A stretch of DNA of 64,000 nt, taken from positions 32,156 to 96,155 of the forward strand of contig JAZOSU010000007.1 in assembly GCA_045657265.1 (NCBI GenBank), given 5' to 3'. Positions 1 through 8,586 of this stretch are shown here, in pieces. Origin of the DNA: RGIG9041 sp045657265 (GTDB taxonomy: Bacteria > Bacillota > Clostridia > Oscillospirales > QAKW01). The notes beneath the pieces were generated by a model. It was not told the origin of the DNA, made no database searches, and worked only from the letters and a program-made list of their open reading frames with translations. Every line of letters begins with the position of its first letter. Position 1 is the first letter of the stretch. The translations under genes were made by a program, and so were the position numbers.

Positions 1-729
1 GAAATGCATTTATCAATTCTTATTGAAACAATGCGCAGAGAAGGTTACGAATTCTTAGTTGGCGCGCCTAAAGTTTTATACAAAGAAATAGACGGAAAAC
101 TCCACGAGCCTATTGAAAGATTTGTTTGTGACGTTCCATCTGACTATATGGGCTCAGTAATGGAAAAATTAGGTTCAAGAAAAGGCGAACTTGTACAGAT
201 GTCTCCTACAGGTGACAGAATGAGACTTGAATATCTCGTTCCGTCAAGAGGTCTTTTCGGATACAAAAACGAATTTCTTACCGACACACGAGGCGAAGGT
301 ATTATGAGTACCGTATTTGACGGATATGCTCCTTTCAAAGGTGATATTTCAAGCCGTACAACAGGCTCTCTCGTTGCTTTTGAAACCGGCGAAGCTGTAA
401 CATACGGATTGTACAACGCGCAGGAACGCGGTGTTATGTTTATCACTCCCGGCACACCTGTATACGAAGGTATGATTGTAGGTGTTTCTCCAAAAAGTGA
501 AGACATCAACGTAAACGTATGCAAGAAAAAACACGTTACAAATATGCGTGCGGCTGGTTCTGACGAAGCTTTAAGACTTGTTCCGCCCAAGATTATGAGT
601 CTTGATGCTTGTATTGAATTTATATCAGACGACGAACTTATTGAGGTTACTCCCGAATCTTTAAGACTTCGCAAAACAATACTTTCAAACACACAAAGAG
701 CAAAAGTTAAATTCGGCGGTAAAAATTAA
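1..729 (+). CDS. typA: Ribosome-associated GTPase TypA/BipA, C-terminal part (5' end outside the window)
   Basis: This is the C-terminal half of the TypA/BipA translational GTPase, a ribosome-binding factor related to EF-G that supports ribosome assembly and stress responses. The reading frame is already open at base 1 and continues the family motif G-E-hHLSILIETMRREGYE, so the ATG at base 4 is an internal methionine, not the start. The 242 residues seen cover the EF-G-like domain V (around PIERFVCDVPSDYMG and MEKLGSRKGEL) and the TypA-specific C-terminal domain (SRGLFGYKNEFLTDTRGEG, NVNVCKKKHVTNMRAAGSDEA). The GTPase domain lies upstream and is not visible. Identity is very secure from the conserved C-terminal domain. 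Confidence 0.96.
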   Translation, partial: EMHLSILIETMRREGYEFLVGAPKVLYKEIDGKLHEPIERFVCDVPSDYMGSVMEKLGSRKGELVQMSPTGDRMRLEYLVPSRGLFGYKNEFLTDTRGEGIMSTVFDGYAPFKGDISSRTTGSLVAFETGEAVTYGLYNAQERGVMFITPGTPVYEGMIVGVSPKSEDINVNVCKKKHVTNMRAAGSDEALRLVPPKIMSLDACIEFISDDELIEVTPESLRLRKTILSNTQRAKVKFGGKN

Positions 730-750
730 CGATTTACAGAGGAATATAAT

Positions 751-1842
751 ATGAACTTTTATATGCCAACCAAAATGGTCATAGGAAAAGACTGTATTAA
801 AAGCAACAAGAATTTACTTACTCCTTTAGGAAAAAAAGCAGTTATTGTAACAGGAAAAAGCTCTGCCAAAAAATGCGGTGCGCTTGATGACGTAATCTGC
901 ACACTCACCGAGCTTTCCATTGAATACAAAATTTATGACAACATTAGACAAAATCCAACTATTGAAAGTTGTATAGAAGCAGGAGCTCTTTCAAAAGAAT
1001 TTGGCGCTGATTTTATAATCGGTATCGGCGGTGGCTCTCCCTTGGATGCTTCTAAAGCCGTTGCGGTTTTTGCAACAAACGAAATTAGCGAAAGTGATTT
1101 TTATGCTCTTAGATGGCCAAACTCTCCCCTGCCCGTTGTTGCGGTAGGCACTACTGCAGGAACCGGTTCTGAGGTTACACAGGTTGCAGTAATTACCAAT
1201 TCAGACGGTATGAAAAAGAGCGTACGTCACGAGCTTTCATTCCCTGTAATTGCCTTTGGCGATGCAAAGTACACTCTTTCATTAGACGACAGATTCACAA
1301 GGTCAACTGCGGCAGACGCTCTTGCCCACTGCGTTGAAAGTTATTTCAATGAAACTGCCACAGACCTTTCAAGGATTTTCGCTTTAAGAGGAACAGAAAT
1401 TCTTGTTAAGGTTATGAAAGATATCTGCAGTGGAAAAGAAATTAATTTTTCTATGAGAGAAGATTTATACAAAGCTTCTTTATATGGAGGTCTTGCGATT
1501 TCCGTTACAGGGACTAATTTCCCCCACGCAATGAGTTATTTCTTATCAGAAAATCACGGCATACCTCACGGCGCCGCCTGTGCTTTCTATCTCCCTGAAT
1601 TTATTGATTACAACAAAAATGCGGCTCCGGAATTATCTGATGAGTTTTTCTCTTTTCTTTCTTCTGATTCTGAAAGTTTCAAAAAAATCATAGTTGATTT
1701 TTCTCCGAAGGTAGACGTAAAATTAACTTCAGAGCAAAAAACAGAATTAAATCCACGTTGGATAAACAACAGTTGTCTGAAAAAATGCATAGCTGGAATA
1801 ACTCCTGAATTTTTACAAAATATGATAAACAAACTATTTTAG
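751..1842 (+). CDS. Iron-containing alcohol dehydrogenase
   Basis: A 363-residue group III (iron-type) alcohol dehydrogenase, likely NAD(P)H-dependent and acting on a short-chain aldehyde or alcohol in fermentation. The nucleotide-binding loop is seen as GIGGGSPLDASKA near residue 95, followed by the substrate/metal domain with VGTTAGTGSEVT. The four usual metal ligands can be placed: Asp and His in ADALAHCVES, His in NFPHAMSY and His in GIPHGAACA, so the enzyme looks intact. A GAGG ribosome binding site precedes the ATG. The stop codon runs into the ribosome binding site of the phosphofructokinase gene 12 bp downstream, so the two are probably co-transcribed. The exact substrate cannot be read from sequence; butanol-dehydrogenase-like enzymes are the nearest general group. 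Confidence 0.88.
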   Translation: MNFYMPTKMVIGKDCIKSNKNLLTPLGKKAVIVTGKSSAKKCGALDDVICTLTELSIEYKIYDNIRQNPTIESCIEAGALSKEFGADFIIGIGGGSPLDASKAVAVFATNEISESDFYALRWPNSPLPVVAVGTTAGTGSEVTQVAVITNSDGMKKSVRHELSFPVIAFGDAKYTLSLDDRFTRSTAADALAHCVESYFNETATDLSRIFALRGTEILVKVMKDICSGKEINFSMREDLYKASLYGGLAISVTGTNFPHAMSYFLSENHGIPHGAACAFYLPEFIDYNKNAAPELSDEFFSFLSSDSESFKKIIVDFSPKVDVKLTSEQKTELNPRWINNSCLKKCIAGITPEFLQNMINKLF

Positions 1843-1854
1843 GAGAATTTTAAA

Positions 1855-3057
1855 ATGAACATTATTGTTGCTCAGTCAGGCGGTCCTACATGCGCTATAA
1901 ACTCATCGCTTTTAGGTGTATTCAAAGGCGGTCTTAATGCAAAAGAAATTGATATTGTTTACGGTTCACTTAACGGCATTGAAGGTATTCTCAATGACAA
2001 TATCGTAAATCTTAATGAACATATAAAAACAGAAGCTGATATGGAACTTGTCCGTCAGACTCCTGCCACTTTACTTAAATCCTGCAGATACAAACTCCCA
2101 GAAGCTGACAAACAGCCTGAAGTTTACGAAACAATCAAATCAAATTTAGAAAAGCACGGAATCGGCGCATTTTTCTACATCGGTGGAAACGATTCAATGG
2201 ATACAGTTAACAAAGTATCTGCTTATTTTAAAAAGACGGGTTGCGATATTAAAGTTATAGGCGTTCCGAAAACAATAGACAACGATCTTATGTGCACCGA
2301 CCATACTCCAGGTTTTGGTTCTGCAGCAAAATACGTTGCAACCACCTTAAAAGAAATCGCACGTGACTGCACTGTATATAATCTCAAATCAGTTACTATT
2401 ATAGAAATAATGGGAAGAGATACAGGTTGGCTTACAGCAGCTTCATCTGTTCTTCACGCAAACGGCGAAGATGCCCCTCATCTTATCTATTTGCCGGAAG
2501 TTAAATTCTCAAAAGAAAACTTTGTTGAAGATATAACAAACGCTTTCAAAAAACAAAACACCGTAATTGTTGCAGTTTCCGAAGGTGTTCAAATGGAAAA
2601 TGCCGATTTTATGAGCGGCGCTACAGACAATTTCGGTCACAAATACCTTTCAGGTATAGGCAGATGTCTTGAAAACATTGTAAGAACAGAAATCGGTTGC
2701 AAAGTACGTTCAATTGAACTTAATCTTATGCAGCGTTGTTCCTCACACCTTGCTTCAAAAACTGATCTTGATGAAGCTGAGATAATAGGTACAGAAGCTG
2801 TTAAAACTGCCCTTGCAGGCGGTACAGGCAAGGTTATGACATTCAAAAGAGTTTCAAATAATCCTTACAAAGTTGAAATTGAAAGCGCAAACGCAAATGA
2901 AATTGCCAATGCAATCAAATACGTTCCTACAGAATGGATTAACGAGCGCGGAAACGGTCTTACAAAAGAAGCAATAGACTACATATTACCTCTTATGCAG
3001 GGCGAAATTGACGTTAAATTTGAAGAAGGTTTGCCGAAACATTTCAAAATAGACTAA
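1855..3057 (+). CDS. pfp: 6-phosphofructokinase, pyrophosphate-dependent type
   Basis: A 400-residue phosphofructokinase that phosphorylates fructose 6-phosphate in glycolysis. The PFK fold is shown by QSGGPTCAINSS at the N-terminus, GGNDSMDT near residue 105, PKTIDNDL near 140 and EIMGRDTGWL near 180. In this family Asp after the GG(D/N) position and Lys in PKTIDNDL are the residues that block ATP and favour pyrophosphate, so PPi is the probable phosphoryl donor (established family rule; donor not tested here). The gene begins 12 bp after the alcohol dehydrogenase, with an AGGAG site overlapping that gene's stop, and ends just before a strong hairpin terminator. Confidence 0.9.
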   Translation: MNIIVAQSGGPTCAINSSLLGVFKGGLNAKEIDIVYGSLNGIEGILNDNIVNLNEHIKTEADMELVRQTPATLLKSCRYKLPEADKQPEVYETIKSNLEKHGIGAFFYIGGNDSMDTVNKVSAYFKKTGCDIKVIGVPKTIDNDLMCTDHTPGFGSAAKYVATTLKEIARDCTVYNLKSVTIIEIMGRDTGWLTAASSVLHANGEDAPHLIYLPEVKFSKENFVEDITNAFKKQNTVIVAVSEGVQMENADFMSGATDNFGHKYLSGIGRCLENIVRTEIGCKVRSIELNLMQRCSSHLASKTDLDEAEIIGTEAVKTALAGGTGKVMTFKRVSNNPYKVEIESANANEIANAIKYVPTEWINERGNGLTKEAIDYILPLMQGEIDVKFEEGLPKHFKID

Positions 3058-3066
3058 AATACAAAA

Positions 3067-3100
3067 AATAAGCGTAAAGCAATATTGCTTTACGCTTATT
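3067..3100. terminator. Bidirectional intrinsic terminator
   Basis: A perfect 17-bp inverted repeat (AATAAGCGTAAAGCAAT and its complement) lies between the phosphofructokinase gene and the convergent lipoprotein gene. A/T runs flank both sides, so it can end transcription in both directions. Confidence 0.85.
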
Positions 3101-3101
3101 T

Positions 3102-3893
3102 TTATGCAACAGGAAGATATACGCTATATAATGCGTTGACAGTTCCCTCTTTGAACACCGTAACTATTTTAAGTTCGTTACCGCTAAGAAGTAAAACAGA
3201 CGGTTTTCCGTTACCGTCAAGGTCTGCAAAAAATGGCATCACATCACAGGGTGATTTTTCAAAATCGGAAAACAGCACATTCTTGCCAAGTGTACCCGAC
3301 ATCATAACAAGCAAAGTATAGTCATCTGTCTTTGCTTTTACAAAAGCTTCGTTTGTTCCGTCCGTATCAAGATCTGTTTCCCACACCTTCACTGATTCTA
3401 TCGGCATTTCACCAAGATTATCTTTAAAGCTTTCTTTAATAAACTCCAGATATTCCGAAGGTGCTTTGTTTTTTTCATCATATTCCATTATTCGCAAGTC
3501 CGGATAAAGTCTCCAATTACCTGAAAGAGCAAGTGTTTCATAAGGATTTTTGGCGTTTTTCTTAAAATCCTCATAAGTATCTGCACCGATATTAAAACCG
3601 TTGTTATCAAAATATGTAAAAGTCTTTTGCTTTACACCATCGTCGTTTTCAAGGATATTATTGAGGTTATAATAGTAGACATCACCTGCCAGAGATAGCT
3701 TTCCGTTATCGGTATAAGCTACGGGAACAGGGCCTTTATCGGTTATAATATAGACACCATTAATACCATCGGTGTTTGTATTTTCATATGTGGCTTTATC
3801 CTCCGCATTACTTTTTGGCTCTATATTGTTTTTTGAACAAGATACGCTCATTGCAAGTACTAATATCAGCAGTAATATATGTTTCAGTTTCAT
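3102..3893 (-). CDS. Lipoprotein of unknown function with two calcium-binding-like DxDxDG loops
   Basis: I do not recognise a specific family. The 263-residue product starts with a lipoprotein signal (MKLKHILLLILVLAMSVSC), placing it on the outer face of the membrane. The start at 3893 was chosen over an upstream in-frame ATG because AAAGGAG lies at correct spacing and the signal peptide begins there. Two acidic loops, DLDTDGTNEAF and DLDGNGKPSV, resemble the FG-GAP/VCBS-type calcium-binding turns seen in beta-propeller-like secreted proteins. The gene is monocistronic, between a bidirectional terminator shared with the phosphofructokinase gene and the groEL terminator. A role in surface binding or sensing is only a guess. 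Confidence 0.75.
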   Translation of the reverse strand: MKLKHILLLILVLAMSVSCSKNNIEPKSNAEDKATYENTNTDGINGVYIITDKGPVPVAYTDNGKLSLAGDVYYYNLNNILENDDGVKQKTFTYFDNNGFNIGADTYEDFKKNAKNPYETLALSGNWRLYPDLRIMEYDEKNKAPSEYLEFIKESFKDNLGEMPIESVKVWETDLDTDGTNEAFVKAKTDDYTLLVMMSGTLGKNVLFSDFEKSPCDVMPFFADLDGNGKPSVLLLSGNELKIVTVFKEGTVNALYSVYLPVA

Positions 3894-3950
3894 TTTACAA
3901 GCTCCTTTGGATTTATTATTCATTAATTTATATTACAAATCCAATAAAAA

Positions 3951-3978
3951 AATGCACCGAAAATAAATTCGGTGCATT
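3951..3978. terminator. Intrinsic terminator of the groESL operon
   Basis: An 11-bp stem (AATGCACCGAA/TTCGGTGCATT) with a 6-nt loop is flanked by A and T runs on both sides. It lies downstream of groEL on the minus strand and just upstream of the lipoprotein gene. Confidence 0.85.
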
Positions 3979-4000
3979 TTTTATTAATAAGCGTTGTTTT

Positions 4001-5650
4001 TTAATACATTCCGCCCATGCCGCCGCCCATCTGGCTCATAGCTGCAGCTGCCTGAGCTGCATCTGCGGCAGGGTCTTTGATATCAGCTACAAGGCTTTCT
4101 GTTGTAAGAACAGTAGATGCAACTGATGCTGCGTTTTGGAGTGCAGAACGTGTAACCTTAGTAGGATCAACGATACCTGCTTCAAACATATTACAGTAAA
4201 CTTCTGCAAAAGCATCAAAACCGTAATCTGATTTATCGTTTTTGATAATATTATCAAGAATAACTGAGCCTTCAAGACCGCAGTTGATAGCTATCTGACG
4301 AACAGGTTCTTCAAGTGCTTTAATAACAATATCAATACCTGTTTTCTCATCACCTGTTGATTGTTCTGAAAGTTTGATTATTTCAGGGATAGCTTTGATA
4401 TAAGCTGTACCGCCGCCTGCAACGATACCCTCTTCAACAGCTGCTTTTGTTGCTGCAAGAGCATCTTCTACGCGGAGTTTTTTCTCTTTCATTTCTGTTT
4501 CTGTTGCAGCACCTACTTTAATAACTGCAACACCGCCTGCGAGTTTTGCAAGACGTTCTTCTAATTTTTCTCTGTCAAAATCAGAAGATGTTGTTTCTAT
4601 TGCATTACGGATCTGAGCAACACGTGAATCAATTTTTTCAGGTGTTCCGAAACCGCCTACGATAGTTGTATTTTCTTTGGTTACTTTAATCTGATTTGCA
4701 CGACCGAGCATATCAATTGTAGCTTCTTTAAGGTCAAGACCTACTTCTTCTGATATAACCTGACCGCCAGTAAGAATTGCAATATCCTGAAGCATTTCTT
4801 TACGTCTGTCACCAAATCCGGGAGCTTTTACTGCAACGCAGGAGAATGTACCGCGGATTTTGTTTACGATAAGTGTAGCAAGTGCTTCACCTTCGATATC
4901 TTCTGCAATAATTACAAGTTTCTTACCTGCCTGTACGATTTGTTCCAAAACAGGAAGTATTTCCTGAATGTTTGTGATTTTCTTGTCTGTGATAAGAATG
5001 AATGCATCGTCAACAACAGCTTCCATTTTATCAGCATCTGTAACCATATAAGGTGTGATATAACCACGATCAAACTGCATACCTTCAACAACGTCACAAT
5101 GTGTTTCCGCTGTTTTTGATTCTTCAACAGTTATAACACCGTCGGTTTTTACTTTTTCCATAGCTTCTGCAATAAGTTTACCTACGGCTTCATCTGAAGA
5201 TGAAACTGTTGCAACTCTTGCTATATCATCAGTACCATTGATTTTCTGTGAGTTTGCAATAACTACTTCAACTGTTCTGTCAACAGCTTTTTTGATACCG
5301 CGTCTGAGTATCATAGGATTAGCACCTGCAGCAACGTTTTTGACACCTTCACGAATAAGTGCCTGTGCAAGAAGTGTTGCGGTTGTTGTGCCGTCACCTG
5401 CTGTATCGTTTGTTTTTGTAGAAACTTCTTTAACAAGCTGAGCGCCCATATTTTCAAAAGCATCATCAAGCTCGATTTCTTTAGCTATCGTAACACCGTC
5501 ATTTGTTATCAGCGGTGCGCCGAATTTTTTATCAAGAGCTACGTTTCTTCCTTTAGGACCAAGTGTTATTTTAACTGTATTTGCAAGTTTATCAACACCA
5601 GCCTGCAAAGCTTTTCTGGCATCTTCGCCGTAAATTATCTTCTTAGCCAT
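4001..5650 (-). CDS. groL: 60 kDa chaperonin GroEL
   Basis: A 549-residue GroEL subunit; fourteen copies form the double-ring cytosolic folding chamber that works with the GroES lid and ATP. The conserved ATP-binding motif TLGPKGRNV, the DGTTTATLLA segment, the apical-domain block VVEGMQFDRGYITPYM and the C-terminal GGMGGMY tail are all present, and the length is normal. The gene follows groES by 13 bp with a GGAG site and ends before a strong terminator. It is controlled by HrcA through the CIRCE element in front of groES. Confidence 0.99.
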   Translation of the reverse strand: MAKKIIYGEDARKALQAGVDKLANTVKITLGPKGRNVALDKKFGAPLITNDGVTIAKEIELDDAFENMGAQLVKEVSTKTNDTAGDGTTTATLLAQALIREGVKNVAAGANPMILRRGIKKAVDRTVEVVIANSQKINGTDDIARVATVSSSDEAVGKLIAEAMEKVKTDGVITVEESKTAETHCDVVEGMQFDRGYITPYMVTDADKMEAVVDDAFILITDKKITNIQEILPVLEQIVQAGKKLVIIAEDIEGEALATLIVNKIRGTFSCVAVKAPGFGDRRKEMLQDIAILTGGQVISEEVGLDLKEATIDMLGRANQIKVTKENTTIVGGFGTPEKIDSRVAQIRNAIETTSSDFDREKLEERLAKLAGGVAVIKVGAATETEMKEKKLRVEDALAATKAAVEEGIVAGGGTAYIKAIPEIIKLSEQSTGDEKTGIDIVIKALEEPVRQIAINCGLEGSVILDNIIKNDKSDYGFDAFAEVYCNMFEAGIVDPTKVTRSALQNAASVASTVLTTESLVADIKDPAADAAQAAAAMSQMGGGMGGMY

Positions 5651-5663
5651 AATATTTTTCTCC

Positions 5664-5948
5664 TTATTCTACTATAGCAAGTATATCGCCTTGTCTTACG
5701 ATTATATACTCTTCACCATCAATTTTTATTTCAGTTCCGCTATATTTACTTGTAACTACTTTATCTCCGGTTTTAACTGTCATTTTAATTTCAACACCGT
5801 CTACTATTCCGCCGGGGCCAACTTCAACGACCTGAGCGATCTGTGGTTTTTCTTTTGCGGCAGCTGTTAAAATAATACCGCTGTTTGTTGTTTCTTCAGC
5901 TTCAACCATTTTGACTACTACTCTATCTGCAAGTGGTTTGAGTTTCAT
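5664..5948 (-). CDS. groS: 10 kDa co-chaperonin GroES
   Basis: A 94-residue GroES, the heptameric lid of the GroEL chamber. It shows the N-terminal LKPLADRVVVKMVEAEE motif, the mobile loop with ETTNSGIILTAAAKEKPQ, and the C-terminal EYIIVRQGDILAIVE. AGGAGG precedes the ATG. First gene of the groESL operon, with a CIRCE operator and a sigma-A promoter immediately upstream. Confidence 0.99.
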   Translation of the reverse strand: MKLKPLADRVVVKMVEAEETTNSGIILTAAAKEKPQIAQVVEVGPGGIVDGVEIKMTVKTGDKVVTSKYSGTEIKIDGEEYIIVRQGDILAIVE

Positions 5949-5975
5949 TATTTATTTCCTCCTGAATTAACATTT

Positions 5976-6002
5976 TTAGCACTCTTGTTTATTGAGTGCT
6001 AA
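5976..6002. promoter_or_regulatory. CIRCE operator (HrcA binding site) before groESL
   Basis: TTAGCACTC, nine bases, then GAGTGCTAA: an exact match to the CIRCE inverted repeat with the canonical 9-bp spacer. It sits in the groESL 5' leader, where HrcA represses until heat shock. hrcA itself, with a second CIRCE, lies at about 32 kb. Confidence 0.97.
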
Positions 6003-6005
6003 TAT

Positions 6006-6033
6006 ATGATATCACAAATAAAACATTTTGCAA
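6006..6033 (-). promoter_or_regulatory. Sigma-A promoter of groESL
   Basis: On the minus strand TTGCAA (-35) is followed after 16 bp by TATCAT (-10), immediately upstream of the CIRCE element, so the transcript would begin at the operator. Confidence 0.7.
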
Positions 6034-6061
6034 TAGTTTTTTAAAATTTTTTCAAATTTAA

Positions 6062-6090
6062 TTGCAATAAGTGAAAAAAAGTGGTAAAAT
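6062..6090 (+). promoter_or_regulatory. Promoter of the AraC-family gene
   Basis: TTGCAA, 17 bp, TAAAAT, placed 37 bp before the ATG at 6127. It is divergent from the groESL promoter in the same 180-bp intergenic region. Confidence 0.6.
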
Positions 6091-6126
6091 CAATAAAAAT
6101 TCACACTAAAAGGTTGAAATACACGC

Positions 6127-6927
6127 ATGAGAGAAATCACCAAAAGTCTTGCAGAAAGTACAAATAAGTTATTTGCCGTTGAGCTTTGCGGCACGTCTTA
6201 CTGCGACGAGCATTACAAGGTTAAAAGAGAAAATCCTAAGGTACACAAATTTGCATACGTAATATCCGGCAAAGGTACAATCATAACTCAAAATGGAAAA
6301 GAAACCTGTGAAACCTGTGACGTTTTTTATCTCCCTGCAGGAATTAATCACGAATACAGAACAGATGGTAAAGACACCTGGACACACATATGGTTCAGCG
6401 TTAAAGGAGAGCTTGTTGATTCTCTTGTTAAAATTTACGGACTTGACACTCAGAGGGTATTTAAAAATTGCCGTGTCTTCAGTTTATTCGATGAATTTGT
6501 AAGAAACATCAACAGTATGATAGACAGAAAAGAAGCTGAGCGTGACAATGCTGTAATTATGCACAAAATCATCACTGAAATGCACGAATGTACAGCTTCT
6601 GTCGGCCCTGAGTTTTCCGACGATGCTACTACTTTAAAAGAGTTTCTTGACAACAACTATACTAAAACCGTAAGCAACAAAGAACTTTCCGAGCTTATAG
6701 GGAAATCAGAATCACAAACAATAAGGATATTTAAAAAGGCGTTTAACAAAACGCCTTACGATTATTCGCTTGAAAGAAAACTTGTTGCCGCCAAGCAAAT
6801 GCTTAAAAACACAGCTATGCCTATACGCGATATTTCTTACACTCTCGGATTTACAAACGAGCATTATTTTTCAAGTTGTTTTAAAAATCACGAGGGTATA
6901 ACCCCTCTCAAATACCGCAAAAATTAA
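6127..6927 (+). CDS. AraC-family transcriptional regulator
   Basis: A 266-residue regulator with an N-terminal cupin sugar-sensing domain (residues about 10-140; VISGKGTIITQNGKE, FYLPAGINHEYRT) and a C-terminal double helix-turn-helix of the AraC type (about 170-266; SNKELSELIGKSESQTIRIFKKAF and IRDISYTLGFTNEHYFSSCFKNHEGITPLKYRK). This layout is typical of regulators of carbohydrate genes that bind sugars through the cupin. No catabolic gene lies next to it: it is flanked by groESL and convergent rodA, whose stop codon abuts its own. The target genes are therefore unknown. Confidence 0.9.
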   Translation: MREITKSLAESTNKLFAVELCGTSYCDEHYKVKRENPKVHKFAYVISGKGTIITQNGKETCETCDVFYLPAGINHEYRTDGKDTWTHIWFSVKGELVDSLVKIYGLDTQRVFKNCRVFSLFDEFVRNINSMIDRKEAERDNAVIMHKIITEMHECTASVGPEFSDDATTLKEFLDNNYTKTVSNKELSELIGKSESQTIRIFKKAFNKTPYDYSLERKLVAAKQMLKNTAMPIRDISYTLGFTNEHYFSSCFKNHEGITPLKYRKN

Positions 6928-8043
6928 TTATTTTCTGAAAAATCCGCCTTTACGATGAGAATCGACTGACATTACAAGACCCATAAGACATACAGAGGAT
7001 AGCATTGACGAGCCTCCGTAACTAAAGAACGGAAGAGTTATACCTATTACGGGTAAAAGCCCAAGACACATTCCTATATTTTCCGCCGCCTGAAAAATAA
7101 ATACTGCGGCAACACCTGAACATACAAGCATTCCTGTAAAATCACGTGAATTTTTTGCACAGTAAAGAACTCTTATAATAATTGCAAGTACAAGAGCAAG
7201 AATAACCATACTTCCGAAAAATCCAAGTTCCTCCCCTGCTACAGAAAAAATAAAGTCTGTTTGTTTGGCCGGAAGAACGCTGTACTGCGTCTGCACACCT
7301 TCAAAAAGTCCGGAACCTGATATACCGCCCGAACCTAAAGCTATCTTACTCTGTATAGTATGATATCCGTAACCGAGCGGATCGAGAGTTGGGTCATAAA
7401 CTGCGAGAATACGCATCTGTTGATATTCTGACAGGTTATTGAAAACAAGCGGTGCCGCTGCGGCAATAAAAACCCCGCCTATTATGAAATAGAGTCTATG
7501 AAGTCCTGCGGCAAACATCATTACAACAAATGTAAACAAAAAGACAAGTCCCGTACCAAGATCGCCTTCCATCATAATAAGCGCAAAAATTACGCCGAAA
7601 TGAAGTCCCAGCGGAATTATTGCTCTGGGGTAGTTGATATATTCTTTTACCATATTTATATGCGAAGCAAAGGTTAAAATAAAACCTACCTTTACAAATT
7701 CGGAAGGCTGAATACTGACAGGTCCTAAAATTATCCAGTTTTTATTACCGTAAACTTCAGTACCTACAATCAAAGTCAGCACAAGAATAAATATACAGCC
7801 GGCATAAATAAACTTGTTCAAAGAAACGAGATTTTCCACGTCAATAAGCAGAATAATCGCGGTCGCGGCAAGACCAATAAGCATCGCGGCAAGTTGAACC
7901 ACAACATATTTCTTTGTATTGAAACTTGCAGTTGCTGAAGCTATCAGTGTAAGTCCGAACACGGAAGATGACACGCAAAGAGAAAGCAGAATTAAATCTA
8001 CTTTTTCAAAAATATATCCAAAAAATGAAAATATCTTATGCAT
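6928..8043 (-). CDS. rodA: RodA-type SEDS peptidoglycan polymerase
   Basis: A 371-residue polytopic membrane protein of the SEDS family (FtsW/RodA/SpoVE), the glycosyltransferases that polymerise lipid II. About ten hydrophobic segments are visible. Family motifs include QPSEFVKVGFIL, GSGLFEGVQTQYSVLPAKQTDFIFSVAGEELGF and the C-terminal PFFSYGGSSM. The QTDFIFSVAGEE loop resembles RodA more than FtsW, favouring a side-wall elongation role; SpoVE cannot be excluded. GGAAGG precedes the ATG. It stands alone, convergent with the AraC gene with no gap, and divergent from tsaE. Confidence 0.88.
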   Translation of the reverse strand: MHKIFSFFGYIFEKVDLILLSLCVSSSVFGLTLIASATASFNTKKYVVVQLAAMLIGLAATAIILLIDVENLVSLNKFIYAGCIFILVLTLIVGTEVYGNKNWIILGPVSIQPSEFVKVGFILTFASHINMVKEYINYPRAIIPLGLHFGVIFALIMMEGDLGTGLVFLFTFVVMMFAAGLHRLYFIIGGVFIAAAAPLVFNNLSEYQQMRILAVYDPTLDPLGYGYHTIQSKIALGSGGISGSGLFEGVQTQYSVLPAKQTDFIFSVAGEELGFFGSMVILALVLAIIIRVLYCAKNSRDFTGMLVCSGVAAVFIFQAAENIGMCLGLLPVIGITLPFFSYGGSSMLSSVCLMGLVMSVDSHRKGGFFRK

Positions 8044-8112
8044 TTTTTTACCTTCCTTTCAAAAACTTCACAAATATTATATATAACCTCAAAACAAAAT
8101 ACAAGTACAACC

Positions 8113-8141
8113 TTGAAAAGAAAAAATTGTACTGTTATAAT
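8113..8141 (+). promoter_or_regulatory. Promoter of the tsaE-tsaB-rpiB operon
   Basis: TTGAAA, 17 bp, TATAAT. The -10 covers an in-frame upstream ATG (8140), which supports the internal ATG at 8173 as the real tsaE start. Confidence 0.75.
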
Positions 8142-8172
8142 GAATGTTAAAAAAACAGAATATGGAGTAAAA

Positions 8173-8586
8173 ATGGAAAAAATACTCAAAAATCTTGAAG
8201 ATACAGAGCTTGTAGCAAAAGAATTTGCAAAAACTCTGACAAAGCCTGTTATAGTTGCTTTCACAGGACAGCTTGGTGCAGGCAAAACTACTTTTATAAA
8301 ATACTTATGCAAAGAGCTTGGCTATAACGGAATTGTAACCAGTCCTACTTTTGCTATTATGAACGAATATCAGGGCAGGTTGCCTATATATCATTACGAT
8401 ATGTACAGACTTAACGGTGCCGACGCATTATACGACATTGGATTTTATGATTTTGTCGATTCAGGTATTTCTCTTATTGAATGGAGCGAAAACGTCGCAG
8501 ACGGATTAGAGGGAGAAATCATAAACATAGATATGTCATATTGTCAAGACGGAAGAAAAATAATCATTTCGGAGAACAAAAAATGA
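8173..8586 (+). CDS. tsaE: tRNA threonylcarbamoyladenosine biosynthesis ATPase TsaE
   Basis: TsaE is the small ATPase of the TsaB-TsaD-TsaE complex that makes t6A at position 37 of ANN-decoding tRNAs. The Walker A motif is GQLGAGKTTFIKYL near residue 32; the family block TSPTFAIMNEYQG and the IEWSENV motif follow. The start at 8173 has a GGAG site; longer in-frame starts lie upstream of the predicted transcription start. This gives 137 residues, the usual size. Its stop overlaps the tsaB start (ATGA), so the two are translationally coupled. Confidence 0.95.
   Translation: MEKILKNLEDTELVAKEFAKTLTKPVIVAFTGQLGAGKTTFIKYLCKELGYNGIVTSPTFAIMNEYQGRLPIYHYDMYRLNGADALYDIGFYDFVDSGISLIEWSENVADGLEGEIINIDMSYCQDGRKIIISENKK

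Noticed and set aside
144..692. Long open frame on the minus strand inside typA
   Set aside because: Antisense shadow of the conserved typA coding sequence, with no ribosome site or family resemblance.
2160..2230. Asn in GGNDS of the phosphofructokinase as a disabled active site
   Set aside because: To my knowledge GGNDS is common in clostridial members of this group, so it is not a sign of inactivity.
8038..8172. Longer tsaE with an N-terminal extension
   Set aside because: The extension covers the promoter and part of the rodA leader; TsaE homologues start at the chosen ATG.
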